A stretch of DNA of 6,796 nt from Methanobacteriota archaeon (GTDB lineage Archaea > Thermoplasmatota > Thermoplasmata > RBG-16-68-12). How positions within the stretch are numbered: position 1 is the first letter of the stretch; each line of letters starts with the position of its first letter. A program made the translations under genes and the position numbers. The notes under the pieces were generated by a model, which was not told the origin of the DNA, ran no database searches, and worked only from the letters and a program-made list of their open reading frames with translations. The stretch covers positions 1 to 6,796 of the forward strand of contig VBLZ01000056.1 of NCBI GenBank assembly GCA_005878515.1, written 5' to 3'. Shown in pieces: positions 1 to 5,629 of this stretch.

Positions 1-716
1 GCCAGGTACGCATCGCCCGTGTCAATCGGGCAACTGTGGATGTCGTTGCATGTGTTCGGCGTGAGCCACATGAAGTTCGACGCCGTCGACGTGGATCCCA
101 AATCGTTGATCAACGCGCTGTCGGAGCTACCCGCGGGAACGACCCGGCTGCATCGGGTCGCGTCGTTAGCGATGTCGCCGTAGTAGACGAACGGATTGTG
201 CCGAACCGCGTAATTCCCGGAGTCGCTGCCGTAGCAATTGGACGGCATGTCCTCCATGTACGCTTTCCAGGTGTAGCCCGCGGTCACGAGTCGGTCCACG
301 ATGTTCGGCGCGGCCCACGCCGCGTTCGTGCACGCGCTCGACTGCGGGTCGCCGTCGTAACCGCTGCAGCCGAAATCGCTGCCGCCCGTGAGGCAGAGAT
401 AGTTCGGAAGACTGGGGTTGACGTTGCAATAGCGACCGTCCTGGCCCAGTCCCCATGCGCCCGCGAGGTTCGACATGTACCTCGCCGTGCCGCCGCACGA
501 CTTGAGGATGTCACACAGGTTGTGGTTCTCCATGACGATGACCACGAGGAAATCGAAGAAATTCGTCCCTGCGGCGGACGCCTTCGGGATGACCCGGACG
601 AGCGCCGGTCGCGGTGGATGGGTGGACCCGGCGAAGGCGGCGGCGGACACGACCACGGCCAGGAGCAACGTCAACGGCATCGAACGCCCTCGACGTCCCA
701 AGGTTTCTCGGTACAC
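1..716 (-). CDS. Exported phosphoesterase (acid phosphatase/phospholipase C-like family), N-terminal part, cut by the window edge
   Basis: The frame is open to base 1, so 238 codons of the N-terminus are present and the C-terminus is missing. It resembles the phosphoesterase family (Pfam PF04185, alkaline-phosphatase superfamily), whose members hydrolyse phosphate monoesters or phospholipid head groups outside the cell. Visible motifs: MENHN (62-66), NPSLPNY (100-106) followed by LTGG with Thr110 as candidate nucleophile, YMEDMP (153-158), AVRHNPFVYY (170-179) and TPNTCNDIHSC (219-229). The FDEG metal motif would lie beyond the edge. I chose the GTG start at 716: it directly follows an in-frame stop, adds an Arg-rich stretch before the hydrophobic LLLAVVVSAAAFA signal core, and sits 30 bases after a TATA-like box. 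ATG at 680 (residue 13) is the alternative. Ten cysteines match those of the paralogue at 1295-3937; by hand about 69% of 185 gap-free aligned positions are identical. Substrate unknown. Confidence 0.88.
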   Translation of the reverse strand, partial: MYRETLGRRGRSMPLTLLLAVVVSAAAFAGSTHPPRPALVRVIPKASAAGTNFFDFLVVIVMENHNLCDILKSCGGTARYMSNLAGAWGLGQDGRYCNVNPSLPNYLCLTGGSDFGCSGYDGDPQSSACTNAAWAAPNIVDRLVTAGYTWKAYMEDMPSNCYGSDSGNYAVRHNPFVYYGDIANDATRCSRVVPAGSSDSALINDLGSTSTASNFMWLTPNTCNDIHSCPIDTGDAYL

Positions 717-742
717 TCAATCAACGCTCGAAGCGACTGGGG

Positions 743-750
743 CCTTAAAG
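743..750 (-). promoter_or_regulatory. TATA-like box for the left phosphoesterase gene
   Basis: Read on the minus strand this is CTTTAAGG. Its centre lies about 30 bases before the GTG at 716, so an archaeal transcript starting about 25 bases downstream would have a leader of only a few bases. No Shine-Dalgarno sequence precedes the GTG, which fits leaderless initiation. The box is AT-rich against a GC-rich background but is not a perfect TATA consensus. Confidence 0.45.
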
Positions 751-833
751 CCTTGGTTTACCACCGGTCCAGGACTGTGATCGAGGCGGACGCCGGCCTC
801 CATAATTGACGCGTTTGATAGTGAGACCTTGGT

Positions 834-840
834 GCTTTTA
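834..840 (+). promoter_or_regulatory. Possible TATA-like box for the Roadblock gene
   Basis: GCTTTTA lies about 38 bases before the ATG at 875, which would put the transcript start near 862 and give a leader of about 10 bases. The bases before the ATG (GGGAACCCCAG) show no clear Shine-Dalgarno sequence. The motif is weak. Confidence 0.3.
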
Positions 841-874
841 GCCTGGGGCGCGCACGCAACACCGGGAACCCCAG

Positions 875-1288
875 ATGTCCGTGACCGCATCGGCGCCGAT
901 TGACCTGTCCTCGGCGGTTGGATCTCAAGAACCCCTCGAGGCGGTCCTTCTGATCACCCGCACCGGGGCCCAGCTGGGCGCGTGGACGCGGAACTCCGTG
1001 CCCGTCGATGTCCTGAGCGTCATGGCCGCGACCCTCGTCGGATCGATCGAGACGCTGATGACGGCCCTCGGGGCGGCGAGCCCGCGGGAGGTCTCCCTGA
1101 TGATCGACGGCCGCCGGGTCTTCGTGAGCAAGGTCAACGCCCAGGTCGTCCTGGTCATCGTCGCCGCGGGCGGCATGACCGAGGTGGCCCTCCGAGCCGC
1201 CATGCGCCAGATCGTGAAGTCGCTCCCGCCGTTTCCCTCCGATGCGGAGGGCTTCAGGCGGGCCGCCCGTGACCGAAGGCGGTCGTAG
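875..1288 (+). CDS. Roadblock/LC7 domain protein
   Basis: The 137-residue product has the length and pattern of a single Roadblock/LC7 domain, the small alpha/beta fold of MglB and related regulators of Ras-like GTPases. Visible order: strand EAVLLITRTG (22-31), short strand GAWTRN, a long helix across about 43-66, strand EVSLMIDG (72-79), strand VFVSK (82-86), strand VVLVIVAA (91-98), then a helix about 102-116 and a basic tail ending RRAARDRRRS. There is no signal peptide or membrane segment, so it is cytoplasmic. Roadblock proteins usually dimerise and act with a small GTPase, but no GTPase gene lies in this window, so the partner is unknown. Its stop codon is only six bases from the stop of the convergent phosphoesterase gene. 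The fold assignment is firm; the role is not. Confidence 0.85.
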   Translation: MSVTASAPIDLSSAVGSQEPLEAVLLITRTGAQLGAWTRNSVPVDVLSVMAATLVGSIETLMTALGAASPREVSLMIDGRRVFVSKVNAQVVLVIVAAGGMTEVALRAAMRQIVKSLPPFPSDAEGFRRAARDRRRS

Positions 1289-1294
1289 CCCGCG

Positions 1295-3937
1295 CTATCG
1301 TTTGACGAACCCTCTTCCCGCGAGGAGCCAGGGGTCCCGCGCCTTCGGTTGCTGGACGACCACCGTTTCCTTCTTCTTCTTCGGGCCGGCTCGCTTCGGG
1401 CCGCCTCGCCGAGGCTTCGATCGGGCCGCGAGGAACGCGTGGGCCCCCACGAGGGCCCCGATGCTCGAGAAGACGAGGAGGACCGGGATCGTCGGGTCCA
1501 CATCGCTGGTCAACGCCGGAGGAGGCCGGTCCGCGATCACCGTGATTTCGACGACGTGCGCGTTCCCGGACGTGTCCGTGGCACGCGCATAGATCTGGTT
1601 CAGTCCCGCCTTGAGCGGGATGGTCCCAGACCACGACGTCGTTCCAGTGGTCGGCGTCCACGTCGCGTTGTCCGTGCTCAACTCGACGATCGCCACATTA
1701 TCCGAAGCGGTTCCCGCGACGGTGAGGTCCTCGGATCCCACGATCGCGCCGTTCGACGGGGAGAGGATCGTGACCTGCGGCGCGATCTTGTCCGCCCTGA
1801 GGACCGTGACCGAGCGGCCCGTGGTGTCCGCGAGCCCGTGCGAATCGAGGATCTCCAACGTCACCGCGTACGTTCCCGCGGTCGTGAAGACGTGGGAGGC
1901 CATCAGCGAGGAGGACCACAGGGTGTCCCACAGGCCGTCGCCTTCCCAGTCCCATCGAGCCTGGAGGGACGCGCTCGGATCCGCATCGGAAGAGGACGAC
2001 CCGTCGAAGAGGACCGAGTGGTTCGCGACGGGCACCAGTGGAGAGTAGGTGAACCGAGCCGTCGGCCCGGAGCCCGTCACGTCGACGAGGATCGACGTCG
2101 CATGGGACAAGGTCCCGCTCGTGCCGGTGACCACGACCGTGTACGATCCGGGCGCCGCGGCGTTCAGCAAACACGTGGACGCCTGCGTTCCGCTGATGCT
2201 CGACGGGACGCACGAGGCCGTGACGCCCGCGGGAGAGGAGGCTGCCGTCAGCGAAACGGTCCCCGTGAATCCCCCCGAAGGCTGAACGGAGATCGTCGAG
2301 GTCGTGGATTGACCGGCGACGAACGACACGCTGGCCGGATTCGCGGAGATCGAGAAATCGGGAGTGGGCGGCGCCGTCACGGTCACGCCGATCGAGGTCG
2401 TGTGGACGAGGGAATCGTTCGTCCCGGTGACCGTGACCGTGTACGAGCCGGCCCCCGACGCGCCCAGGGTGCACGCCGACGTTTGATTGTCTTGGAGGCT
2501 CGCAGGGGAGCACGACGTCGAGACGCCCGGAGGCGTCGAGGCCTCCGTGAGCTGGACGGTCCCGTTGAAGCCGCCCGTGGAATGGAGGGCGATCGTCGAG
2601 GTCGCGGATTGACCGCTTACGAACGTGACGCTGCTCGGGCTCGCGCTGAGCGAGAAGTCTCGACCGGCCGGTGCCGTCACCGTGGCGGAGATCGATGTCC
2701 TATGGGTGAGAGACCCGCTCGTGCCGGTCACATTGAGGACGTACGAACCGGGCGTCGAGCCGCTCAGCGTGCACGTGGATGTCTGATTGCCGTTCACGTT
2801 CGAGGGGTTGCAGGTCGCAACGACTCCCACGGGGGAGGACGAGGCCGTGAGCGCGACCGTCCCGGTGAAGCCGCCGGTCGAGTGAAGGGTGATCGTCGAC
2901 GTCGCCGAGTCACCGGCCACGAACGAAACGGTGCTCGGGTTCGCCGAGAGGGAGAAATCCGGCCCCTGCGGCGTCGTGAAGAATTCGTTCATGTTCGGCG
3001 CGTTCTGGTCGTTCGATGTCAGCGGGAGCAGGTTCCAGTTCGACTCGATCGTGGAGAGGACCGAGAAGTGGCTATAGGCGGCCGATGAGGTGTACGCCGT
3101 CTTCACGACGGGACCGGCCCAGACCGTGTAGATCGGTTGGCCGTAGCCCTCATCGAACGTGAGCAGGAGCGCGGCCCGCTCTGTGAGGAAGACATTGCTC
3201 GCGAGGATGAGCGGCACGAGGACGGACAGATACGCGTCGCCGATCGGAACGTCGCAGTCGTGCAAGTCGTTGCAGGTGTTCGGCGTGAACCACATGTAGT
3301 TCGAGGCCGTCGACGTCGAGGCGAGGTCGGTCAGCAAGGCGCTGCCGGCCGTCCCCGACGGGACCACTTGGTTGCACCGGGTCGCATTGCTGACGATATC
3401 GTTGTAGTAGACGAACGGATCGTGTCGGACCGCGTAGTTCCCGGAGTTACTGCCATAGCAATTGGACGGCATGTCCTCCATGTACGCCTTCCAGGTCAAT
3501 CCCGCGCCGACAATGCGATCGATGATGTTCTCCGAGTTCCACGCGCTGCTCGTGCAGCCGTTCGAGTTCGGGTCGCCGTCGTAACCGCTGCAACCGAAGT
3601 CCGTCCCTCCGGAGAGGCACAGATAATTCGGGAGGCTCGGGTTCACGTTGCAGTAGTTGTCCTGGAGGGAAATCGAATATGCATCCGCGAGGCTCGTCAT
3701 GTATGTCCCCGTGCCGCCGCAGTGCGTGTAGATCTCGCAGAGGTTGTGGTTCTCCATCAAGATGATGATGAGGTAGTCGAAGTTGAGTCCGGAGGTGGCC
3801 AGATCTTGAACCGGTCCTCCGGGAGAAAGACTCAGGGTGCCGGGAGTGTGACTGGGAATCAGGCTCGCGCCCACGACTGCGACGACGAGAAGGAGAAGCG
3901 CCGCCACGGCGCCGACGCGGTTCCTCCGTAAATCCAT
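1295..3937 (-). CDS. Large exported phosphoesterase with Ig-like repeats, PKD domain and C-terminal membrane anchor
   Basis: An 880-residue protein. I chose ATG 3937 because GGAG lies nine bases upstream and the product then starts MDLRRNRVG before a hydrophobic signal core; GTG 4015 would add 26 residues unlike a signal. The catalytic domain (about 50-322) matches the phosphoesterase family PF04185: MENHN (61-65), NPSLPNY (99-105), LSGG with Ser109 as candidate nucleophile, YMEDMP (152-157), RHDPFVYY (His172), TPNTCNDLHDC (218-228), FDEG (Asp262, Glu263; likely metal ligands) and YSHFS (His290). Ten cysteines suggest five disulfides. Then come three 100-residue Ig-like repeats (325-624), a PKD domain (about 625-714, with FDGSSSSD and WDWEGDG), another Ig-like domain (about 717-803), a membrane helix (about 817-838) and a 42-residue tail with 15 basic residues. 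Likely an anchored extracellular phosphatase; substrate unknown. It is a paralogue of the gene at the left edge. Confidence 0.92.
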   Translation of the reverse strand: MDLRRNRVGAVAALLLLVVAVVGASLIPSHTPGTLSLSPGGPVQDLATSGLNFDYLIIILMENHNLCEIYTHCGGTGTYMTSLADAYSISLQDNYCNVNPSLPNYLCLSGGTDFGCSGYDGDPNSNGCTSSAWNSENIIDRIVGAGLTWKAYMEDMPSNCYGSNSGNYAVRHDPFVYYNDIVSNATRCNQVVPSGTAGSALLTDLASTSTASNYMWFTPNTCNDLHDCDVPIGDAYLSVLVPLILASNVFLTERAALLLTFDEGYGQPIYTVWAGPVVKTAYTSSAAYSHFSVLSTIESNWNLLPLTSNDQNAPNMNEFFTTPQGPDFSLSANPSTVSFVAGDSATSTITLHSTGGFTGTVALTASSSPVGVVATCNPSNVNGNQTSTCTLSGSTPGSYVLNVTGTSGSLTHRTSISATVTAPAGRDFSLSASPSSVTFVSGQSATSTIALHSTGGFNGTVQLTEASTPPGVSTSCSPASLQDNQTSACTLGASGAGSYTVTVTGTNDSLVHTTSIGVTVTAPPTPDFSISANPASVSFVAGQSTTSTISVQPSGGFTGTVSLTAASSPAGVTASCVPSSISGTQASTCLLNAAAPGSYTVVVTGTSGTLSHATSILVDVTGSGPTARFTYSPLVPVANHSVLFDGSSSSDADPSASLQARWDWEGDGLWDTLWSSSLMASHVFTTAGTYAVTLEILDSHGLADTTGRSVTVLRADKIAPQVTILSPSNGAIVGSEDLTVAGTASDNVAIVELSTDNATWTPTTGTTSWSGTIPLKAGLNQIYARATDTSGNAHVVEITVIADRPPPALTSDVDPTIPVLLVFSSIGALVGAHAFLAARSKPRRGGPKRAGPKKKKETVVVQQPKARDPWLLAGRGFVKR
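2066..2965 (-). repeat. Three tandem 300-base units encoding 100-residue Ig-like repeats
   Basis: Units span 2666-2965, 2366-2665 and 2066-2365 in coding order. Each starts with (P/R)DFS(L/I)SA(N/S)P, continues with SFVAG- or TFVSG-like and TSTI segments and GGF(T/N)GTV, has two cysteines 13 positions apart, and ends with SY...VTGT....H.TSI. The period is exactly 100 codons with no indel, and DNA similarity is also clear, for example the recurring gatcgtcga on the plus strand near 2289, 2590 and 2889. This points to tandem duplication of one exon-like unit followed by moderate divergence. Such beta-sandwich repeats usually act as stalks or binding modules. Confidence 0.9.
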
Positions 3938-3946
3938 GAGAGATTT

Positions 3947-3950
3947 CTCC
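3947..3950 (-). promoter_or_regulatory. Shine-Dalgarno sequence deciding the start of the large phosphoesterase
   Basis: GGAG on the minus strand, nine bases before the ATG at 3937. It is the only convincing ribosome binding site next to a start codon in the window, and it favours this ATG over the upstream in-frame GTG at 4015. It implies that this gene, unlike its neighbours, is translated from a transcript with a leader. Confidence 0.55.
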
Positions 3951-3965
3951 GGAAAGGGGCGGATG

Positions 3966-4061
3966 TTAGTCGAAGGCGGACCGCAGGGGCCGGTCCCCTG
4001 GGCATTCGAGTTCACTCGGGGGCAAATGCGGGCGACCAGAGCTGAGAATCCGGGTCACCAT
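3966..4061 (-). CDS. Possible 31-codon upstream reading frame in the leader of the large phosphoesterase
   Basis: An ATG at 4061 opens 31 codons ending in TAA at 3966-3968, in a different frame from the phosphoesterase and 28 bases before its ATG. The product starts MVTRILSSGRPHLPP and has no recognisable domain. The ATG lies about 33 bases after the centre of the TATA-like box at 4091-4098, so it could be read near-leaderless from that promoter. A frame this short occurs easily by chance in GC-rich DNA; it is listed because of its position between promoter and ribosome binding site. Confidence 0.18.
   Translation of the reverse strand: MVTRILSSGRPHLPPSELECPGDRPLRSAFD
3984..4000 (-). other. 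GC-rich hairpin in the putative phosphoesterase leader
   Basis: CAGGGG and CCCCTG form a perfect six-base-pair stem around a five-base loop (ACCGG on the minus strand). It lies inside the putative upstream reading frame and about 35 bases ahead of the GGAG site. No T-run follows, so it is not a classical terminator. A stem of this size can arise by chance at this GC content. Confidence 0.3.
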
Positions 4062-4090
4062 CGGGGGCAGCATTGGGAAACTTTGCATGG

Positions 4091-4098
4091 TATTTATC
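4091..4098 (-). promoter_or_regulatory. TATA-like box, probable promoter of the large phosphoesterase
   Basis: Minus-strand GATAAATA, in the AT-rich core. The same eight bases form the box at 6384-6391. A transcript starting about 25 bases downstream (near 4069) would carry a leader of about 130 bases before the ATG at 3937, with the short reading frame, the hairpin and the GGAG site inside it. Confidence 0.4.
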
Positions 4099-4173
4099 AA
4101 TTTGGGGACGCCCGTCGAAAAGGTCGCGAGTTTTCGAAATGTCCCCTGTACTTTGAAAAAATTCCTCTCTTCG

Positions 4174-4180
4174 AATAAAA
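4174..4180 (+). promoter_or_regulatory. Possible TATA-like box for the flippase
   Basis: AATAAAA on the plus strand lies immediately before an inverted repeat. A transcript start near 4203 would exclude the GTG at 4184 as a start codon and leave the ATGs at 4247, 4316 and 4376. A weaker alternative, GGATAAGG at 4347-4354, lies about 26 bases before the ATG at 4376 and would allow leaderless initiation there. I cannot decide between them. Confidence 0.25.
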
Positions 4181-4202
4181 CGAGTGTCTGAATTCACACT
4201 CG
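4181..4202. promoter_or_regulatory. Inverted repeat, possible operator
   Basis: CGAGTGT (4181-4187) and ACACTCG (4196-4202) are a perfect seven-base inverted repeat around eight bases containing GAATTC. A further CACTCG lies at 4207-4212, and a related palindrome CGAGTTCACTCG lies at 4007-4018. The location just downstream of a possible TATA box is where archaeal repressors often bind. A seven-base repeat alone is expected several times by chance in a window of this size. Confidence 0.25.
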
Positions 4203-4375
4203 CGCTCACTCGGATACCCGATTGGTGCGGACCAGGCTGGTTCCAGATGTCACGGAAGTACCGGTCCGAGCCCGGTTCGAGAAATCCTTATCGCCTCGGC
4301 ATCTCTCCACTCTTCATGGCCGTGATCGAGGACTGGGAATTCCCCTGGATAAGGCCGGTCCTCCGAACCGAACCG

Positions 4376-5629
4376 ATGTCCGAGTCGGAACTGGTTCGAC
4401 AGCAAGGGGGATGGGTGTTCGCCGGGAGCATCGCGAATTCCATCCTGGGCTTCGCGTTCTGGGCCCTCGCGGCGCATCTCTTCACCTCGACCGCGGTGGG
4501 AACCGCGGGGGCTCTCGTATCTCTTTCATCCCTGGCCACGTCGATCGGAATTCTGGGGCTGGACAACGGACTCGTCCGCTTCGCGGCCCGAGTCGATCGA
4601 CCCCGCGCCCTGATGTGGCAGGTTCTCCTCGTCGGCGGGGTCCTTTCTGCAATCGTGGGACTGGCGTTATCCACGACGGTCCTCCATTTTGGCAATGATC
4701 CGGAGGCCGAGAAGGCGTTCGCGGTCCTCGTCGCGCTGAGCGTCGCGCTCACGACGTCTCAGACCTGTTTCCAGATCACGGACGGCTCGATCCTAGCGGC
4801 ACGGAAGAGCGAGTATCTCGCGTACCGCGCGGTCGCATATGGCCTCGCGAAAATCGCCCTCGTGTTCGCCCTCGCGGCGGGTGGTGTCGTCGGCCTCTTT
4901 GGATCGTATACGCTGCCCCTGCTCGCCATTACCGTCGTGAGCTTCTTCCTCGTTCAGCGGGTCTGGCCGGCCCGGAATGCGAAAGGGGTCCGCACTCGAT
5001 TCCGCGAGCTCGCCTCCCTCTCAGCCGGGAATTGGATCCACGGTCTGACGTACTCCCTCCCCAGCCGCCTCGGGCCCTCGCTCCTGTTCATTTTCGTCGG
5101 GGCGAGTCCCGTCGCCTACTTCTTCATCGCCTTGCAACTCGCGGAGGTCCTGAACTACATCCCGGAGTCGGTGTCGAAGTCCCTGTTCGCCCACGGTTCG
5201 ATCCGCGACTACCTGCCGTCCTCGCTGACTTCGAGCATGCGCCGTCTCCTCTTGGCCATCTTGGTCCCGATGGTCGCCCTCGGCGTGTTGCTCGCTCCGA
5301 TCGGCATGACGATCGTCGGGGGGACGACGTACGGAGTCCACGGACTCGCCTTGCAGCTGTTCCTCGTCGCGACGCTGCCGAAAGCCGGGATCCAGCTGTA
5401 CAAGGCGCAGTTCAACGTCGATCGCCGCCCGATGGCCCTCATTGTGATGGGGAGTGCGCTTGGTCTTTCGACTCTTGCGTTCCTGGTGCTCGGTTTGGTC
5501 CTCCGGGTGAACCCCGATCAGCTCCCATTGGCGTGGATCCTGGGAGGGCTCTTGGCGTTGGGGGTCGGTTGGTCGCTGTCTCGAAGGAGGTTTCCGGTCC
5601 AACCGGAGCCCCGGGTGAGCGAGGGCTGA
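4376..5629 (+). CDS. Polysaccharide/lipid-linked oligosaccharide flippase, Wzx/RfbX type (MOP superfamily)
   Basis: A 417-residue integral membrane protein with about 11-12 hydrophobic helices, the length and build of O-antigen/polysaccharide flippases that move lipid-linked glycans across the cytoplasmic membrane. Typical features: a short polar N-terminus (MSESELVRQQ) leading into helix one, LFTSTAVGTAGALVSL after it, GILGLDNGLVRFAAR (58-72) between helices two and three, a polar linker at about 197-215, and PKAGIQLYKAQFNVDRRP (335-352), where these proteins often have a conserved loop. The start is uncertain: the frame is open back to GTG 4184, with ATGs at 4247 and 4316, but ATG 4376 gives the normal N-terminus. 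No glycosyltransferase lies in the window. The last 191 bases are antisense to the tail of the next gene; here they encode a genuine final pair of helices, so the overlap is more likely the neighbour's extension. Confidence 0.82.
   Translation: MSESELVRQQGGWVFAGSIANSILGFAFWALAAHLFTSTAVGTAGALVSLSSLATSIGILGLDNGLVRFAARVDRPRALMWQVLLVGGVLSAIVGLALSTTVLHFGNDPEAEKAFAVLVALSVALTTSQTCFQITDGSILAARKSEYLAYRAVAYGLAKIALVFALAAGGVVGLFGSYTLPLLAITVVSFFLVQRVWPARNAKGVRTRFRELASLSAGNWIHGLTYSLPSRLGPSLLFIFVGASPVAYFFIALQLAEVLNYIPESVSKSLFAHGSIRDYLPSSLTSSMRRLLLAILVPMVALGVLLAPIGMTIVGGTTYGVHGLALQLFLVATLPKAGIQLYKAQFNVDRRPMALIVMGSALGLSTLAFLVLGLVLRVNPDQLPLAWILGGLLALGVGWSLSRRRFPVQPEPRVSEG

Larger units (their letters stand above)
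717..874. other. Divergent intergenic promoter region
   Basis: This 158-base stretch separates the left phosphoesterase (leftward) from the Roadblock gene (rightward). It is less GC-rich than the genes and carries one TATA-like candidate for each direction. An arginine-rich plus-strand frame from the left runs through most of it but is the antisense shadow of the phosphoesterase. No RNA gene or convincing hairpin is visible. Confidence 0.6.
3938..4375. other. Long divergent intergenic region with an AT-rich core
   Basis: This 438-base region separates the large phosphoesterase (leftward) from the flippase (rightward). Its core, about 4071-4180, is clearly AT-richer than the surrounding DNA. 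It holds a minus-strand TATA-like box, a possible plus-strand TATA-like box, a GC-rich hairpin, several CGAGT/ACTCG half-sites and a short minus-strand reading frame. The flippase reading frame stays open leftward to a GTG at 4184, so up to 192 bases of the right part could be coding if an upstream start is used, but that extension is rich in Trp, Pro and Arg and does not resemble the family. Confidence 0.55.

Noticed and set aside
36..809. Open plus-strand frame of 257 codons over the left phosphoesterase
   Set aside because: It is very rich in Arg, Val and Ala, lacks any domain, and is antisense to clear phosphoesterase sequence. The same kind of frame occurs at 3137-3931 over the paralogous region, so it is a shadow.
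1366..1382. Pyrimidine-rich stretch as a terminator of the Roadblock gene
   Set aside because: The T runs are broken by C every third base because the stretch is the complement of consecutive Lys codons (AAG). It may act as a weak stop signal but is fully explained by coding.
925..1503. Minus-strand frame of 192 codons over the Roadblock gene
   Set aside because: It is Arg/Ser-rich, has no recognisable domain, and overlaps two well-supported genes.
1349..3088. Open plus-strand frame of 579 codons antisense to the large phosphoesterase
   Set aside because: Its codons pair exactly with the phosphoesterase codons, so stops would need TTA, CTA or TCA codons in the gene, which are rare at this GC content. 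The product is Arg/Gly/Asp-rich with no domain.
3938..4015. GTG at 4015 as the start of the large phosphoesterase
   Set aside because: It adds 26 Pro/Gly/Asn-rich residues before an otherwise normal signal peptide, while ATG 3937 has a GGAG at suitable spacing.
4012..4209. Minus-strand frame of 65 codons in the divergent intergenic region
   Set aside because: No promoter, ribosome binding site or domain supports it, and it runs through the AT-rich promoter core.
5584..5590. AAGGAGG, a strong Shine-Dalgarno-like sequence near the end of the flippase
   Set aside because: No start codon with a usable frame follows at suitable distance on the plus strand; it encodes residues of the flippase tail.
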